Shown here piece after piece: positions 1 to 8,855 of a DNA stretch of 64,000 nt (positions are counted from its first letter, which is position 1; each line of letters opens with the position of its first letter). The notes beneath the pieces are model-generated. The model saw only the letters and a program-made list of their open reading frames with translations, made no database searches and had not been told where the DNA came from. The DNA is taken from NCBI GenBank assembly GCA_028873695.1, contig JAPPNU010000062.1, positions 25,508 through 89,507 on the forward strand, given 5' to 3'. Source of the DNA: Gemmatimonadota bacterium. GTDB lineage: Bacteria; Latescibacterota; UBA2968; GCA-2709665. The translations under genes and the position numbers were made by a program.

Positions 1-89
1 CCCGGGGGCCGGCACCGGGCGCCGCCCCCCCCCCGTTTCTACCGTCCGGCATTCACGGCGGGCGCCTTTCCCCCCGTATGGGGGGCCCC
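1..89. other. Low-complexity contig-edge sequence
   Basis: This stretch is made of C and G homopolymers and short self-complementary GC blocks, including a run of ten or more C near 28 and a GGGGGCCCCC block at 81-90. It interrupts the Mur ligase frame that enters from the right and shows no coding signal of its own. It looks like an assembly edge or error-rich end rather than biology, but this cannot be proven from sequence alone. Confidence 0.5.
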
Positions 90-356
90 CTACGGGCCGC
101 GCACGTCGGGGATATGTTCCTCCACCGCGGCTGACACGATCAGCTCGTCAACGGAATCGTCAACGCCCGACCCGTCCTGTGGGAATAACGCAATGCCCTG
201 GGCGCGGAGTCTCTCGAACAACGTTGCACCCTGGCCGTGGTCCCTGCGACGGTCGGACCCCCTCACTGCAAGCCCCTGATGGCGCAACACCTGCGCCAGC
301 GCGCTCATACCGCTTCCCCCGATCCCGCAGAAAAAAACCGTCTTGAGGGCCGCCAC
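90..356 (-). CDS. Mur ligase N-terminal fragment (MurC/Mpl type), truncated
   Basis: The frame encodes the nucleotide-binding N-terminus of a UDP-N-acetylmuramate ligase: FFCGIGGSGMSALAQ gives the Rossmann GxGGSGM motif, followed by RGSDRR and the conserved stretch LIVSAAVEEHIPDV. MurC adds L-Ala to UDP-MurNAc and Mpl recycles murein tripeptide; the fragment cannot separate them. I chose the GTG at 356 because AAAGGAG lies 5 nt upstream; a longer frame to 515 only reads through the adjacent repeat. After about 85 codons the frame hits TAG inside low-complexity sequence, whereas a full enzyme has about 450 residues. The truncation is probably an edge artefact, but a real frameshift is possible. 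Confidence 0.6.
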   Translation of the reverse strand: MAALKTVFFCGIGGSGMSALAQVLRHQGLAVRGSDRRRDHGQGATLFERLRAQGIALFPQDGSGVDDSVDELIVSAAVEEHIPDVRGP

Positions 357-372
357 GTCCTCTCCTTTCACC

Positions 373-540
373 TTAGAAGCTGTCTTAAAACCCCCAGCGG
401 TCTTCGCGCGGCTGCAAAAGCGTCGGTCTGCGTTGGTCAAATCCACCCGTATACCCAAATATGGGCGAATTTGCCCGCCTTGACCGACACATTTTCGCTC
501 GCGCTCGGGACTCACCAGGAATTTTAAAACAGCTTCTTAC
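373..540 (-). repeat. Family A palindromic leader-like repeat, copy 1
   Basis: A 168-bp imperfect palindrome whose ends are near-perfect inverted repeats (AAGAAGCTGTTTTAAAAT at the outer end, its complement at the gene-proximal end). Copies lie at 29073-29267 and 44236-44403, with a terminal remnant at 25631-25652. Read in the sense of the downstream Mur gene, it ends about 5 nt before the Shine-Dalgarno (362-368). Internal pairing includes GGTCAA with TTGACC. No transposase is nearby. It could be a MITE or a structured 5' UTR element. Confidence 0.8.
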
Positions 541-697
541 AACCAAAACGCGGAATGACACCATGCTAAAGACCGGCGTGCGTATTGTCAAGCGTACCTG
601 AAAATCGACGGGAATCCGATACTCGAAAATCCTCAAGCGGCCCGGGCCGAGGAAGCCGTGTGACCGTTTCCGGACGGGTATTGCAGGGCTTCTTTCA

Positions 698-726
698 TTG
701 ACACAACGTCAGGTGTACAGTATATT
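698..726 (+). promoter_or_regulatory. Sigma-70-type promoter for the DUF4432 gene
   Basis: A perfect -35 TTGACA (698-703) and a -10 TATATT (721-726) are separated by 17 bp. They lie about 60 bp upstream of the ATG at 788. This is the best consensus promoter near the left end of the window. Confidence 0.65.
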
Positions 727-787
727 TCGACCGCTGATCTTCAGGCGCATCTCGTATTGCAACCTCCTATTATTCAAGGAGTTCGAC

Positions 788-1990
788 ATGGGCGGCGTGT
801 TTCGTCACGTGCTGACCGACGTGGATCGCGGCCAATGGGTCGAGTCCGGATGCGTGGATGAGGAGACCCTGTCCCTGGGGACCGGATTTGCGTGGAGCGT
901 AAAGAAGAAAACCCTTCACGGCGGTTTGCAGGCGGGTATCGACCTTGTTGAAGTGGACAACGGCGCTTTCTCGTTCACCATCGTACCCACCCGCGGCATG
1001 GGGGTCTGGAAGGGCGTCTACCGGGGTATCCCTCTCGGCTGGGAATCTCCCGTGCGCGACCCGGTCCATCCGGCCCACGTCGATGCCAACGACCGGGGCG
1101 GGCTGGGCTGGCTGAAGGGTTTCAACGAATGGATCGTTCGCTGCGGCATGGAAAGCAACGGCGCGCCGACGAACGACGTGGTCATCGACAACAACGGGAA
1201 CGAGGCCACGGTATTCCTTCCGCTGCACGGGAAGATCGCGAACATTCCCGCGCGGCGCGTCGAGGTTCGCATCGACCTGTCTCCGCCGCATCGCATCACC
1301 GTGGTTGGCGTTGTGGACGAAGCCATGATGTTCGGTCCCGCGCTGCGGCTGACCACGCACGTTTCCACGAATCCCGGCTCCAACAGCTTTACCATTTCAG
1401 ATCGGATTACCAATCTCAACAACAGACCCGCCGAAATGCAGATGTTATACCACTGCAATTACGGCCCTCCGCTGCTGGAAGAGGGCAGCGCCCTTGTGGC
1501 GCCCGTGAGATCCGTATCTCCGAGAGACGCCACGGCGCAGAAGGGGGCCTCCACGTATGGCAGGTTCGGGGCGCCTGAGTCCGGTTATATCGAACAGGTC
1601 TTCTTTTACGAACTGGCCGGAAAGCGGGGCAGCGGACAGACGGCGGTCTTGCTGAAGAACGCCAGGGGCGACCTGGGTTCCAGCCTCCACTGCTCCCTCA
1701 ACCAGTTGCCCTGCTTTACGCTGTGGAAGAATACCGCGGCAACCGAGGACGGATACGTTGCGGGTCTGGAACCGGCAACCAACTACCCCAACCCCAAGCC
1801 GTTCGAGCGCAAACAGGGCCGGGTCGTCGGTCTCAGCGCCGGCGAGACCCGCCGGATGGACCTTACTGTTGCCGTCCACGACGGCAGAAAAAAGGTCAGG
1901 AACGTGGAGCGGTCCATCAAGCAGATCCAGAAAAACGTAAAAGCCAGAGTTTCCAAGAAGCCCATCGAGCGGATCTCCGGGGCGGATTAG
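788..1990 (+). CDS. DUF4432 / aldose-1-epimerase-like protein
   Basis: A 400-residue protein of the galactose-mutarotase-like fold. It matches the DUF4432 family by recognisable stretches such as [16 protein letters not shown] near the N-terminus, [11 protein letters not shown] in the middle, and [15 protein letters not shown] and [11 protein letters not shown] further on. Members are thought to bind sugars and some may interconvert anomers or epimers; the substrate is unknown. The ATG at 788 follows AAGGAG (spacing 6), so 30 extra in-frame upstream codons are rejected. There is no signal peptide, suggesting a cytoplasmic protein. It reads toward glyQS, which begins about 50 bp later. Confidence 0.75.
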   Translation: MGGVFRHVLTDVDRGQWVESGCVDEETLSLGTGFAWSVKKKTLHGGLQAGIDLVEVDNGAFSFTIVPTRGMGVWKGVYRGIPLGWESPVRDPVHPAHVDANDRGGLGWLKGFNEWIVRCGMESNGAPTNDVVIDNNGNEATVFLPLHGKIANIPARRVEVRIDLSPPHRITVVGVVDEAMMFGPALRLTTHVSTNPGSNSFTISDRITNLNNRPAEMQMLYHCNYGPPLLEEGSALVAPVRSVSPRDATAQKGASTYGRFGAPESGYIEQVFFYELAGKRGSGQTAVLLKNARGDLGSSLHCSLNQLPCFTLWKNTAATEDGYVAGLEPATNYPNPKPFERKQGRVVGLSAGETRRMDLTVAVHDGRKKVRNVERSIKQIQKNVKARVSKKPIERISGAD

Positions 1991-2039
1991 AACGACTTAC
2001 CGGAGATATACAGCAGGGAACACAGAAAGGAATCGGCCC

Positions 2040-5036
2040 GTGAAGGACGCAACGACCTTCCAGGAACTCATTCTCCGCCTTGAACGATTCTGGGCGGATC
2101 ACGGGTGTATCATCTGGCAGCCGCTCAGCGAAAAGGTGGGCGCGGGTACATGGAACCCGAGTACCGCGCTTCGGGTGCTGGGGCCGGAGCCCTGGAACGT
2201 GGCCTACGTCGAACCCAGCTTTCGACCCGACGACGGTCGATTCGGCGAGAACCCGAACCGGATGCAGATGCACACGCAGTACCAGGTTGTTCTCAAACCC
2301 GAGCCGGGCAATCCCCAGGAACTCTACCTGGACAGCCTGGAGGCGTTGGGGCTCAGCCGGAGGCGACACGACGTCCGGTTTGTGGAGGACAACTGGGAAT
2401 CGCCCGGTCTCGGCGCGTGGGGGCTGGGCTGGGAGGTCTGGCTCGACGGCCTGGAAATCACCCAGTTCACGTATTTCCAGCAGGCCGGCGGCCAGCAGCT
2501 CGACCCGGTGCCCGTGGAGATCACCTACGGCATGGAACGCATCGCCATGTACGTGCAGGACGTGCGCGAAGTCTGGCAACTCCGCTGGAACGAACAGGTC
2601 TCCTACGGGGACATTCTCCGGCAGCAGGAAGTGGAGTACTGCAATTACGAGTTCCACCACGCGGACGTCGGGCGCCTGCAGTCCATGTTCGATCTGTTCC
2701 ACGATGAAGCGAAAGCCGCTATTGACCGCGGACTTGTGATTCCCGCCCACGACTACGTATTGCGATGCTCTCACGCCTTCAACCTGCTGGACACCAGGGG
2801 CGCCATAGGGGTCACCGAGCGTGCGCGGTACTTTGCCCGGATCCGCGACCTCGCGAGACAGGTGGCCGAAGGGTTTCTGGAACAGCGTGGAGCGTCAGGC
2901 CACCCTCTCATCAGGAAAACCGTGGAGGCGGGCGCGCCGAAACCCGAACGGGACGTTCGTTCTCAGGAGCGCGCCGACCTGCTTCTGGAGATCGGATCGG
3001 AAGAACTGCCGCCCGCTGACGTACGCTCCGGCATCGAGCAACTCGAACGGTCCCTTCCCGAAATTCTGCGAGAGCAGCGGCTTGGCTATGACGAAATCGA
3101 AGTATCGGGCACGCCCAGACGGCTTGTGGCCCGCGTCAGGAATCTCCTGGGGCGCCAGCCCGACCGGGAACGCGAGGTACGCGGTCCGGCAGTCAGGGCC
3201 GCTTACGACGACAACGGTAAGCCCACGCGGGCGCTGGAAGGGTTCTGCCGCGGCCAGGGCGTCTCCACCGGTTCGGTGGAACACAGGAAGGACGACAAAG
3301 GCGTTGAATACGTCTATGCCCGGCGCCTCGAGACCGGACGTGAGACGCCGGACGTCCTGACCGAACGCCTTCCGGGGCTGATCGACGGTTTGAACTTCCC
3401 GAAAACGATGCGCTGGGATTCCGGTGGTTTCGCCTATCCCCGTCCTCTGCGCTGGATTGTCGCCCTCTTCGGAAGCCGGACAATCTCGTTTCCATTCGCG
3501 CGGATCCGTAGCGGACGTACCAGCCGCGGATTGAGGCCCGATGGCGACCCGCCCGTTCAGTTGGCGTCCGCCGATGCCCATCACCCGAAAATGGAAGAAC
3601 TGGGCCTGATCGTCAACCGCGAACGGCGAAGGGAGACCATACGGAAACAGGTACTCGCGCGGGCGCGCGAGGTCGGCGGCGCCGTTCCGGAAGATCCCGA
3701 TCTGCTCGACGAAGTTACCGACCTGGTCGAAGCGCCGTTCGCGCTACGCGGCGGATTCGACGAATCGCATCTCGAACTTCCCGAAGAGGTCCTGGTCACC
3801 GTACTCAAGAAGTACCAGCGCTGTTTTCCCGTGGTACACCCGAAAACAGGCCGGCTTCTGCCCTGGTTCGTGTCCGTGTCCAACGGCCGGCCGGCCGATC
3901 CCGGGCCCGTCGTCAGAGGCAACGAGAACGTCGTTCGAGCCAGATACGCGGACGCCGCCTTCTTCTTCCGGGAAGACGGCCGAAAGGCCCTGGAGGACTA
4001 CCTGCCGCGCCTGGATACGCTCACGTTCCAGGACGATCTGGGCTCCGTGCGGGACAAGAGCGAGCGAATCGAGCAACTGCTCCCTGTCGTCGGCTCCGAT
4101 CTGGAGCTGAAGGAAGGGGATATGATTGCGGCCAGGCGGGCCGCCCGCCTGTGCAAAGCCGATCTGGCCACGGGAATGGTCGTGGAGATGACGTCGCTTC
4201 AGGGCGTGATGGGCCGTTACTACGCTTTGCTGTCGGAGGAAACCGACGCGGTGGCCACGGCCATCCGGGAACACTATCTTCCCCGGTTTCCCGGCGATAT
4301 GCTGCCGTCGAGCGAGCCCGGATTCGCGGTCTCCATAGCCGACCGGCTGGACAGCCTGGCCGGCCTGTTCTGCGCCGGAATCAAACCCAGGTCGACCGCC
4401 GATCCCTACGGGTTGCGTCGGGACGCGCTGGGTCTGCTGGCGCTGCTTGTCAGGAAACGTCGTCACTTTTCCCTGAAGAAGGGTCTGAAGGCCGCCGCAG
4501 CCGGGCTTCCAATCCGGGTCGATGCCGATCGATTGGACGAAGCGTATACGTTTATCCTCCGACGTCTGGGCGTACAACTCAAAGCGGAGGGCTTTCGTCA
4601 TGACGTTGTCGAGGCCGCGCTCGAGGGCGGATGCGACGACCCCTTCCGGCTTCGAACCACTGTGGAAGGACTCGATCAAACGGTCCGTTCGGAAAGCTGG
4701 ACGGAAACGCTCCATGCATACGCGCGCTGCAGGCGCATTGTTCGCGACCTGGATGAAACCCTTTCCCTGAATCCGGAGGCGGACCCGGATCCTTCCTCAA
4801 GGGCCCTGCATCTGAAATGGGAAGGGGCCCAACGCGCAATGGACCGGTCGGACGACAGGATCGATACGCTTGCGATGGTGCTGGCTGACCTTCGAGGCCC
4901 GATCAACCGCTTCTTCGAGGAGGTCCTGGTCATGGACGAAGATCCTGTACTTCGACGGGCGCGCCTGGCTCTGGTTCAGCGCATCGCGTCTCTCGCAAGC
5001 GGCGTAGCGGACCTGAGCAGACTGGAGGGATTCTGA
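2040..5036 (+). CDS. glyQS: Glycyl-tRNA synthetase, fused alpha and beta subunits
   Basis: A 998-residue bacterial-type (alpha2beta2 lineage) glycyl-tRNA synthetase in which the usually separate chains are one polypeptide. Residues 1 to about 290 are the catalytic alpha chain ([47 protein letters not shown]). From about 311 ([19 protein letters not shown]) comes the beta chain with tRNA-binding and HD/anticodon-binding regions ([25 protein letters not shown]). It charges tRNA-Gly in the cytoplasm. The GTG start is supported by AAAGGA about 9 nt upstream. Separate glyQ and glyS is the common arrangement; fusions are known, for example in Chlamydia and plastids. The gene appears intact. Confidence 0.95.
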   Translation: MKDATTFQELILRLERFWADHGCIIWQPLSEKVGAGTWNPSTALRVLGPEPWNVAYVEPSFRPDDGRFGENPNRMQMHTQYQVVLKPEPGNPQELYLDSLEALGLSRRRHDVRFVEDNWESPGLGAWGLGWEVWLDGLEITQFTYFQQAGGQQLDPVPVEITYGMERIAMYVQDVREVWQLRWNEQVSYGDILRQQEVEYCNYEFHHADVGRLQSMFDLFHDEAKAAIDRGLVIPAHDYVLRCSHAFNLLDTRGAIGVTERARYFARIRDLARQVAEGFLEQRGASGHPLIRKTVEAGAPKPERDVRSQERADLLLEIGSEELPPADVRSGIEQLERSLPEILREQRLGYDEIEVSGTPRRLVARVRNLLGRQPDREREVRGPAVRAAYDDNGKPTRALEGFCRGQGVSTGSVEHRKDDKGVEYVYARRLETGRETPDVLTERLPGLIDGLNFPKTMRWDSGGFAYPRPLRWIVALFGSRTISFPFARIRSGRTSRGLRPDGDPPVQLASADAHHPKMEELGLIVNRERRRETIRKQVLARAREVGGAVPEDPDLLDEVTDLVEAPFALRGGFDESHLELPEEVLVTVLKKYQRCFPVVHPKTGRLLPWFVSVSNGRPADPGPVVRGNENVVRARYADAAFFFREDGRKALEDYLPRLDTLTFQDDLGSVRDKSERIEQLLPVVGSDLELKEGDMIAARRAARLCKADLATGMVVEMTSLQGVMGRYYALLSEETDAVATAIREHYLPRFPGDMLPSSEPGFAVSIADRLDSLAGLFCAGIKPRSTADPYGLRRDALGLLALLVRKRRHFSLKKGLKAAAAGLPIRVDADRLDEAYTFILRRLGVQLKAEGFRHDVVEAALEGGCDDPFRLRTTVEGLDQTVRSESWTETLHAYARCRRIVRDLDETLSLNPEADPDPSSRALHLKWEGAQRAMDRSDDRIDTLAMVLADLRGPINRFFEEVLVMDEDPVLRRARLALVQRIASLASGVADLSRLEGF

Positions 5037-5177
5037 CACGGCGGGACGGGGCGCACCCGGGTATTGAATCCGCCTCGGAAATGCCTGCCGGTCCACCCGG
5101 ATTCCACCAGGCCTCCGCCACATTGAACGGTCCGGAGGGCGCCGCCGTCGACCGGGTCATACACTTCACTGTCTCTC

Positions 5178-5759
5178 ATGCGTATTGTCACCGGTAAACT
5201 CAAAGGCCGGTCCATCCCCTTTGACGTCGGAAAACACGGCAACGCCCGCGTCACGCCGGCGAGGATCAAAGAGGCCGCATTTAACATGCTGGGCGCCAGG
5301 CTCGATCATCTTCAATTTCTCGACCTGTTTTCCTGTTCCGGCCAGATCGGCCTCGAGGCGTACAGCCGAGGGGCCCGGGTGCTTCTGAACGAACCGGACC
5401 GTCGCAGGCACGGCTTCATTTCCAGGCTGCTGAAGGAATGGGGGGCGGAAAAACAGGTCCGCCTCACGAACCATCGCGCGGAGAGACTTCTGCCGCTGCT
5501 GGAGTCCGAACAACGGACGTTCGACGTTATCTACGCCGATCCTCCGTACCGGCTGCAACGGAACGGCGTTCCTTACGCACTTGCCGTTCTTTCCCGCCTG
5601 AGCGGATCGGTACTCGTTCCTCCTTCCGCCCACGTCCTCATCCAGCACGCTGCGGACCTTGACGCGCCCGTAACAGTACGCCGCCTTTCGCTGTGCGTCA
5701 GGAAGACCTACGGCGGCACTGCGTTATCCATCTACCGGAAGGCGTGCGGAGACCGGTGA
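5178..5759 (+). CDS. rsmD: 16S rRNA (guanine966-N2)-methyltransferase RsmD
   Basis: A 193-residue SAM-dependent methyltransferase with the RsmD signature: an N-terminal MRIVTGKLKGR start, the VTPARIKEAAFNML helix, motif I LDLFSCSGQIGLEAYSRGA (the canonical G of motif I is S/C here) and the catalytic motif DPPY near residue 121. RsmD modifies G966 of 16S rRNA in the 30S subunit. The length is typical. It lies 141 bp downstream of glyQS on the same strand, and the intervening sequence shows no gene or terminator, so co-transcription is possible. Confidence 0.88.
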   Translation: MRIVTGKLKGRSIPFDVGKHGNARVTPARIKEAAFNMLGARLDHLQFLDLFSCSGQIGLEAYSRGARVLLNEPDRRRHGFISRLLKEWGAEKQVRLTNHRAERLLPLLESEQRTFDVIYADPPYRLQRNGVPYALAVLSRLSGSVLVPPSAHVLIQHAADLDAPVTVRRLSLCVRKTYGGTALSIYRKACGDR

Positions 5760-5780
5760 ACTCATTACCTCAGGTTCAAC

Positions 5781-5809
5781 TTGCTTTTGTACGCGGATAC
5801 CTGTATTCT
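5781..5809 (+). promoter_or_regulatory. Possible promoter for the DUF5069 gene
   Basis: TTGCTT (5781-5786) and TATTCT (5804-5809) are spaced by 17 bp, about 40 bp upstream of the ATG at 5848. Two mismatches to consensus in the -35 and one in the -10 make this plausible but not certain. Confidence 0.4.
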
Positions 5810-5847
5810 CCTGTTATCCAACCCCTATTTGGAAAGGAGCCCTACAG

Positions 5848-6126
5848 ATGGATACCATGCACGAATCCATCGAATTCCGCCCTCGAGGCAGATCACTTGC
5901 CATGGGCGGAATTCCCTGGCTGCCAAGGATTACGGACAAGGCCCGGGCGATGCTGCGGAACAACATCGGCGACTACGTCTACCCCTGACCGGCCGACCGC
6001 AAGTTCCTGGAGGAACTCGGCCTGCCGGCAGAGGAATTCACGCAGATCGTGTCCGAATGCAAGCTGGATACTGAAGTCATCGAACGCGTGAGGCCCTATT
6101 ACGAAAAGTCCCGCGGGGGTACATAG
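5848..6126 (+). CDS. DUF5069 protein with in-frame TGA, candidate selenoprotein
   Basis: Reading from ATG 5848 (GGAAAGGAG at 5831-5839) gives 92 codons to TAG 6124-6126, interrupted only by TGA at 5986-5988 (codon 47). Both sides of the TGA match DUF5069: WLPRITDKARAML and GDYVYP before it, ADRKFLEELGLPAEEF after it. As I recall the family, the motif is YxYPCPLD, so the TGA sits where Cys is expected. A hairpin with the geometry of a bacterial SECIS follows. Other genes here, such as glyQS and uvrA, use TGA as stop, so global recoding is unlikely. The TAG is followed closely by a terminator, consistent with the longer reading being the real gene. DUF5069 has no known function. The alternative is a nonsense mutation or sequencing error. 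Confidence 0.7.
5989..6024 (+). promoter_or_regulatory. SECIS-like hairpin downstream of TGA
   Basis: Immediately after the TGA, AGTTCC (6002-6007) pairs perfectly with GGAACT (6012-6017) around a TGGA loop (6008-6011). A lower helix pairs GGCCG (5991-5995) with CGGCC (6018-6022), leaving a 6-nt one-sided bulge. The loop starts 19 nt after the TGA and has G in its second position, which fits the published constraints for bacterial SECIS elements. SelB binding itself is inference. Confidence 0.55.
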
Positions 6127-6134
6127 AAAACAAG

Positions 6135-6161
6135 AGCCGCCACGCGTTGCGTGGCGGCTTT
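6135..6161 (+). terminator. Intrinsic terminator after the DUF5069 gene
   Basis: A perfect 11-bp stem (6135-6145 with 6149-6159) with a GTT loop is followed by a short T run. It lies 8 nt after the TAG of the DUF5069 frame and between convergent genes, so it may also serve the minus-strand operon. Confidence 0.75.
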
Positions 6162-6187
6162 CGCTGATTCTGCGCCGAATCAATACG

Positions 6188-7123
6188 CTAACGCCGTCCG
6201 CCCTCCGGCAGCGCCCGGCGGGCAAGCGCCCGGACTTCGCCGGAGCCCATCCGGAGCAATCCGTCGATCCCCATTACATCTGCCGCGAAGAGTTGCGGAC
6301 ACTCCTGGGCGGCCAGGTCATATGCTTCCAGGACGTCGTAATTCACCCCGCGGTACCGGTAGAGACGTCCCAGGCTGTCCGACTGTCCGCTTCGTCTGAG
6401 TGAATTCGTTACGCCCATCTTGAAATAGTACAACTGCCGATCCCTCCGGTCGCCCCACCTCAACGTATCCGGCTCGGGGATGTACGCCATCGACCTGTCC
6501 AGCTCCTCCTGGAAGGCATTGATCTGCGCGTCGACCATCTCCAGCATCCCTCGAAGGACTTCCCGTCGCGCGGCTTCTCCTTCATCCTGAAGCATATCCT
6601 GCAGCGCCAGCGCAGCCTTCCCGTAGAATACGTAACGATCGCGCTTCCCGTCTCCGAACAGATCCATTTCAATGGCTTCGGCCTTCCGCTCGAGCGCCGC
6701 AAGATCCAGGTGGTCATCGCCCACGCCGGCGTAGTCATCGTCGGCGCGCGCCAGCTGAATCCCCACGAGCAGTGCCCGTTCGACAACCTGCATCATGTTT
6801 TCGGCAGGATCGAACACCTTCAGATCCCGGTTCCCTTCGTCATCCGCGCGCATCGCCCCCGCGCCCTGCGCAAAGCCGCGATCGACCAGCAGTTGCTCTG
6901 CTTCGATGCCCATGCGGTCCAGCAATTCGCGAAGCGCGCCGCTCAGTTCCGGGTGGCTGACGGCGGGCAGGAAATCCTCCCGGCCTTCGATCACCAGGTC
7001 CGCCATGTCTGCGGCCAGCGCATCGTCTCCTTCCGGAATCTCTCCGGGTCGCGTTCCGCGCTCACGCGTCAGCGTGAAGATAACCGCGAGCATCAGCAGG
7101 ACAATCACGGCGATATAGACCAT
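6188..7123 (-). CDS. Uncharacterised single-pass membrane protein at the end of an ABC importer operon
   Basis: A 311-residue protein with one N-terminal transmembrane helix (VYIAVIVLLMLAVIFTL) followed by a long, acidic, largely helical soluble region with no motif I recognise. ATG 7123 is chosen because GAGGGAGAA lies about 8 nt upstream; an upstream ATG at 7159 lacks a Shine-Dalgarno. It starts 38 bp after the permease gene on the same strand, so it is probably co-transcribed with the importer. Its topology would place the soluble part either in the cytoplasm or the periplasm. A role as an accessory or regulatory subunit is possible but unsupported by any motif. Confidence 0.6.
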   Translation of the reverse strand: MVYIAVIVLLMLAVIFTLTRERGTRPGEIPEGDDALAADMADLVIEGREDFLPAVSHPELSGALRELLDRMGIEAEQLLVDRGFAQGAGAMRADDEGNRDLKVFDPAENMMQVVERALLVGIQLARADDDYAGVGDDHLDLAALERKAEAIEMDLFGDGKRDRYVFYGKAALALQDMLQDEGEAARREVLRGMLEMVDAQINAFQEELDRSMAYIPEPDTLRWGDRRDRQLYYFKMGVTNSLRRSGQSDSLGRLYRYRGVNYDVLEAYDLAAQECPQLFAADVMGIDGLLRMGSGEVRALARRALPEGGRR

Positions 7124-7160
7124 CTCGGGTATTCTCCCTCTGCGATTTCCGGACACCATA

Positions 7161-8855
7161 CTACGCGCGGAACAACTCTCCCATGCGGCGGCCCAGGAAC
7201 CGTCCGGCCAGGAAGAGACTGAGCATGAGCAGCAGCATACCCAGCATGCCCATTGCGCTGGCGATGAATGGCCCATCCGCAATCCTGCCCATCAGCGCGT
7301 AGATGGCTTTGGTGATGGGGTAATATTGCGTCTTCAACGCAAGTATCAGACTGTCGCTGACTTCCAGCATGGCAAAGGAAAAACAGAGAATGGCGCCGGC
7401 GACCAGATTCGCGAGAATGAGCGGGAAGGTAATCTGCAAAGTCGCGCGCAGCGGAGAAGCGCCCATATTCCTGGCCGCTTCTTCAAGGGCGACACTGCTT
7501 TGCTGGAATCCGGCGTAGGCAGACCTGACCATATAGGGCAGTCGTCTCACCGCGTACGCGATAGCCAGCAACGGCACGGGATTGTGTCTCGCATCCAGAA
7601 ACGTGCCGGAATACCCCGCCAGATACCCGAAAGCCAGCACCGGGCCCGGCAAGGCCAGGGGCAGCATTGCGACCGCGTCCAGCGCGCCCCGGAACGGGAT
7701 CCGGGTGCGGGCAAGCAGATAGGCAATGGAGATGCCGAGTACCACGTCGCAAATCGTACTTAGCGTACTCAGCATCAGGCTCATGGTTACACTGGGGCCC
7801 GCGATCGGGTGCCGGTATACGAGCGGATAGTACTTGCCGGTGATTTCCTGCGGCCAGATCGACATGAACCAGCGCTCGGAGATCGAGGTCAGGAATACGC
7901 TCAGGTGGGGGATCAGCGCGACGGCCGTCAGTGAGATCATTACGCCGTATATCAACGCGGTCATCCCCGGCGTCGCGCGGCGGGTGGCCGATCCCACGTG
8001 GCCCCGCGCAACCATTTCGTACCGTCCTCGACCCAGCATCAGCTTGGACAGGTAGAAGAACAACACGGTCAGCAATAACAGAAAAACCACGAGCGCATAC
8101 GCCATCGGATTTTCATTGATATCTGATATCGCATTGAATATCTCGACCATCACCACCTGGCGATAGTTGAAAATCAGCGGTGTTCCAAGGTCCGTAAACG
8201 CCCAGATGAAGACAATGATCGCACCCGCGAAATAGCCTGGCAACATCAGGGGAAAGGTTACGCTGCGAAACAGCCTGAAACCGCGGGCCCCCATGTTGCG
8301 GGCGGCCTCTTCGAGGCTGGGGTCGATATTCGCCAGCGCCGCAGCCACGTTCAGAAACATAATGGGATAGAGGTGCAACACCTGCAGAATGACCACTCCG
8401 GTAAACCCGCCGCCGAACCAGTCGATCGGCTGGTCGACGATTCCCAGCTCGAGCAGCAGCAGGTTGATTGATCCGAAGCGGGCGAACATCTGTTTCATCC
8501 CGATCGCACCCACGAACGGCGGGAGGACCATGGGCACCAGAATCAGACCATTGAGGACGTTCTTGCCCCGGAAGTCATACCGTACCAGCAGGAATGCGAC
8601 GGGCAGGCTCAGCAGCGTCGTCGCGATTGTGGTGAACATGCCCAGACGGAAACTGTTCAGAATCATCTCCGTGTAGACCGGATTGCCCGCCATCAGCTCA
8701 AAGAAGACGAGCGAGAACTCTCCGTTCACCCACAGTGCCCGCACAACGGCGTACCAGAGCGGATAGAACAGGAAAAACACAAAAAAGGCAGACAGTCCCC
8801 CCAGAAAGAGGATCCTGGACCACGTCAGGTCGTATCGATCAAGCAGAATTTTCAC
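7161..8855 (-). CDS. Fe(III)-type ABC transporter permease, two fused domains
   Basis: A 564-residue inner-membrane permease with about 12 hydrophobic helices and two copies of the binding-protein-dependent (EAA) loop, LEEAARNMGARG near residue 180 and LEEAARNMGASP near residue 455. These contact the ATPase. The duplicated architecture is that of FbpB/SfuB and ThiP permeases. It overlaps the upstream ATPase gene by 17 bp, which is typical of translational coupling, and the binding-protein gene lies further upstream. Substrate by family would be ferric iron or a similar small ligand; the sequence does not fix it. Confidence 0.88.
   Translation of the reverse strand: MKILLDRYDLTWSRILFLGGLSAFFVFFLFYPLWYAVVRALWVNGEFSLVFFELMAGNPVYTEMILNSFRLGMFTTIATTLLSLPVAFLLVRYDFRGKNVLNGLILVPMVLPPFVGAIGMKQMFARFGSINLLLLELGIVDQPIDWFGGGFTGVVILQVLHLYPIMFLNVAAALANIDPSLEEAARNMGARGFRLFRSVTFPLMLPGYFAGAIIVFIWAFTDLGTPLIFNYRQVVMVEIFNAISDINENPMAYALVVFLLLLTVLFFYLSKLMLGRGRYEMVARGHVGSATRRATPGMTALIYGVMISLTAVALIPHLSVFLTSISERWFMSIWPQEITGKYYPLVYRHPIAGPSVTMSLMLSTLSTICDVVLGISIAYLLARTRIPFRGALDAVAMLPLALPGPVLAFGYLAGYSGTFLDARHNPVPLLAIAYAVRRLPYMVRSAYAGFQQSSVALEEAARNMGASPLRATLQITFPLILANLVAGAILCFSFAMLEVSDSLILALKTQYYPITKAIYALMGRIADGPFIASAMGMLGMLLLMLSLFLAGRFLGRRMGELFRA

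Noticed and set aside
90-515. Longer frame extending the Mur ligase start to 515
   Set aside because: The extra codons lie inside the family A repeat, and a clear Shine-Dalgarno (AAAGGAG) sits just before GTG 356.
698-787. Thirty extra N-terminal codons of the DUF4432 frame
   Set aside because: They overlap the promoter (698-726) and AAGGAG precedes ATG 788.
770-1360. Long open frame antisense to the DUF4432 gene
   Set aside because: A shadow of high-GC coding sequence; the plus-strand frame has domain similarity, a promoter and a Shine-Dalgarno.
1917-2774. 285-codon antisense frame over glyQS
   Set aside because: It overlaps the catalytic part of glycyl-tRNA synthetase, which is unmistakable; no known domain is in the antisense frame.
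5848-5988. Reading the DUF5069 gene as a 46-codon truncated gene
   Set aside because: Family similarity continues in the same frame after the TGA to a TAG that is followed by a terminator; truncation is kept only as an alternative.
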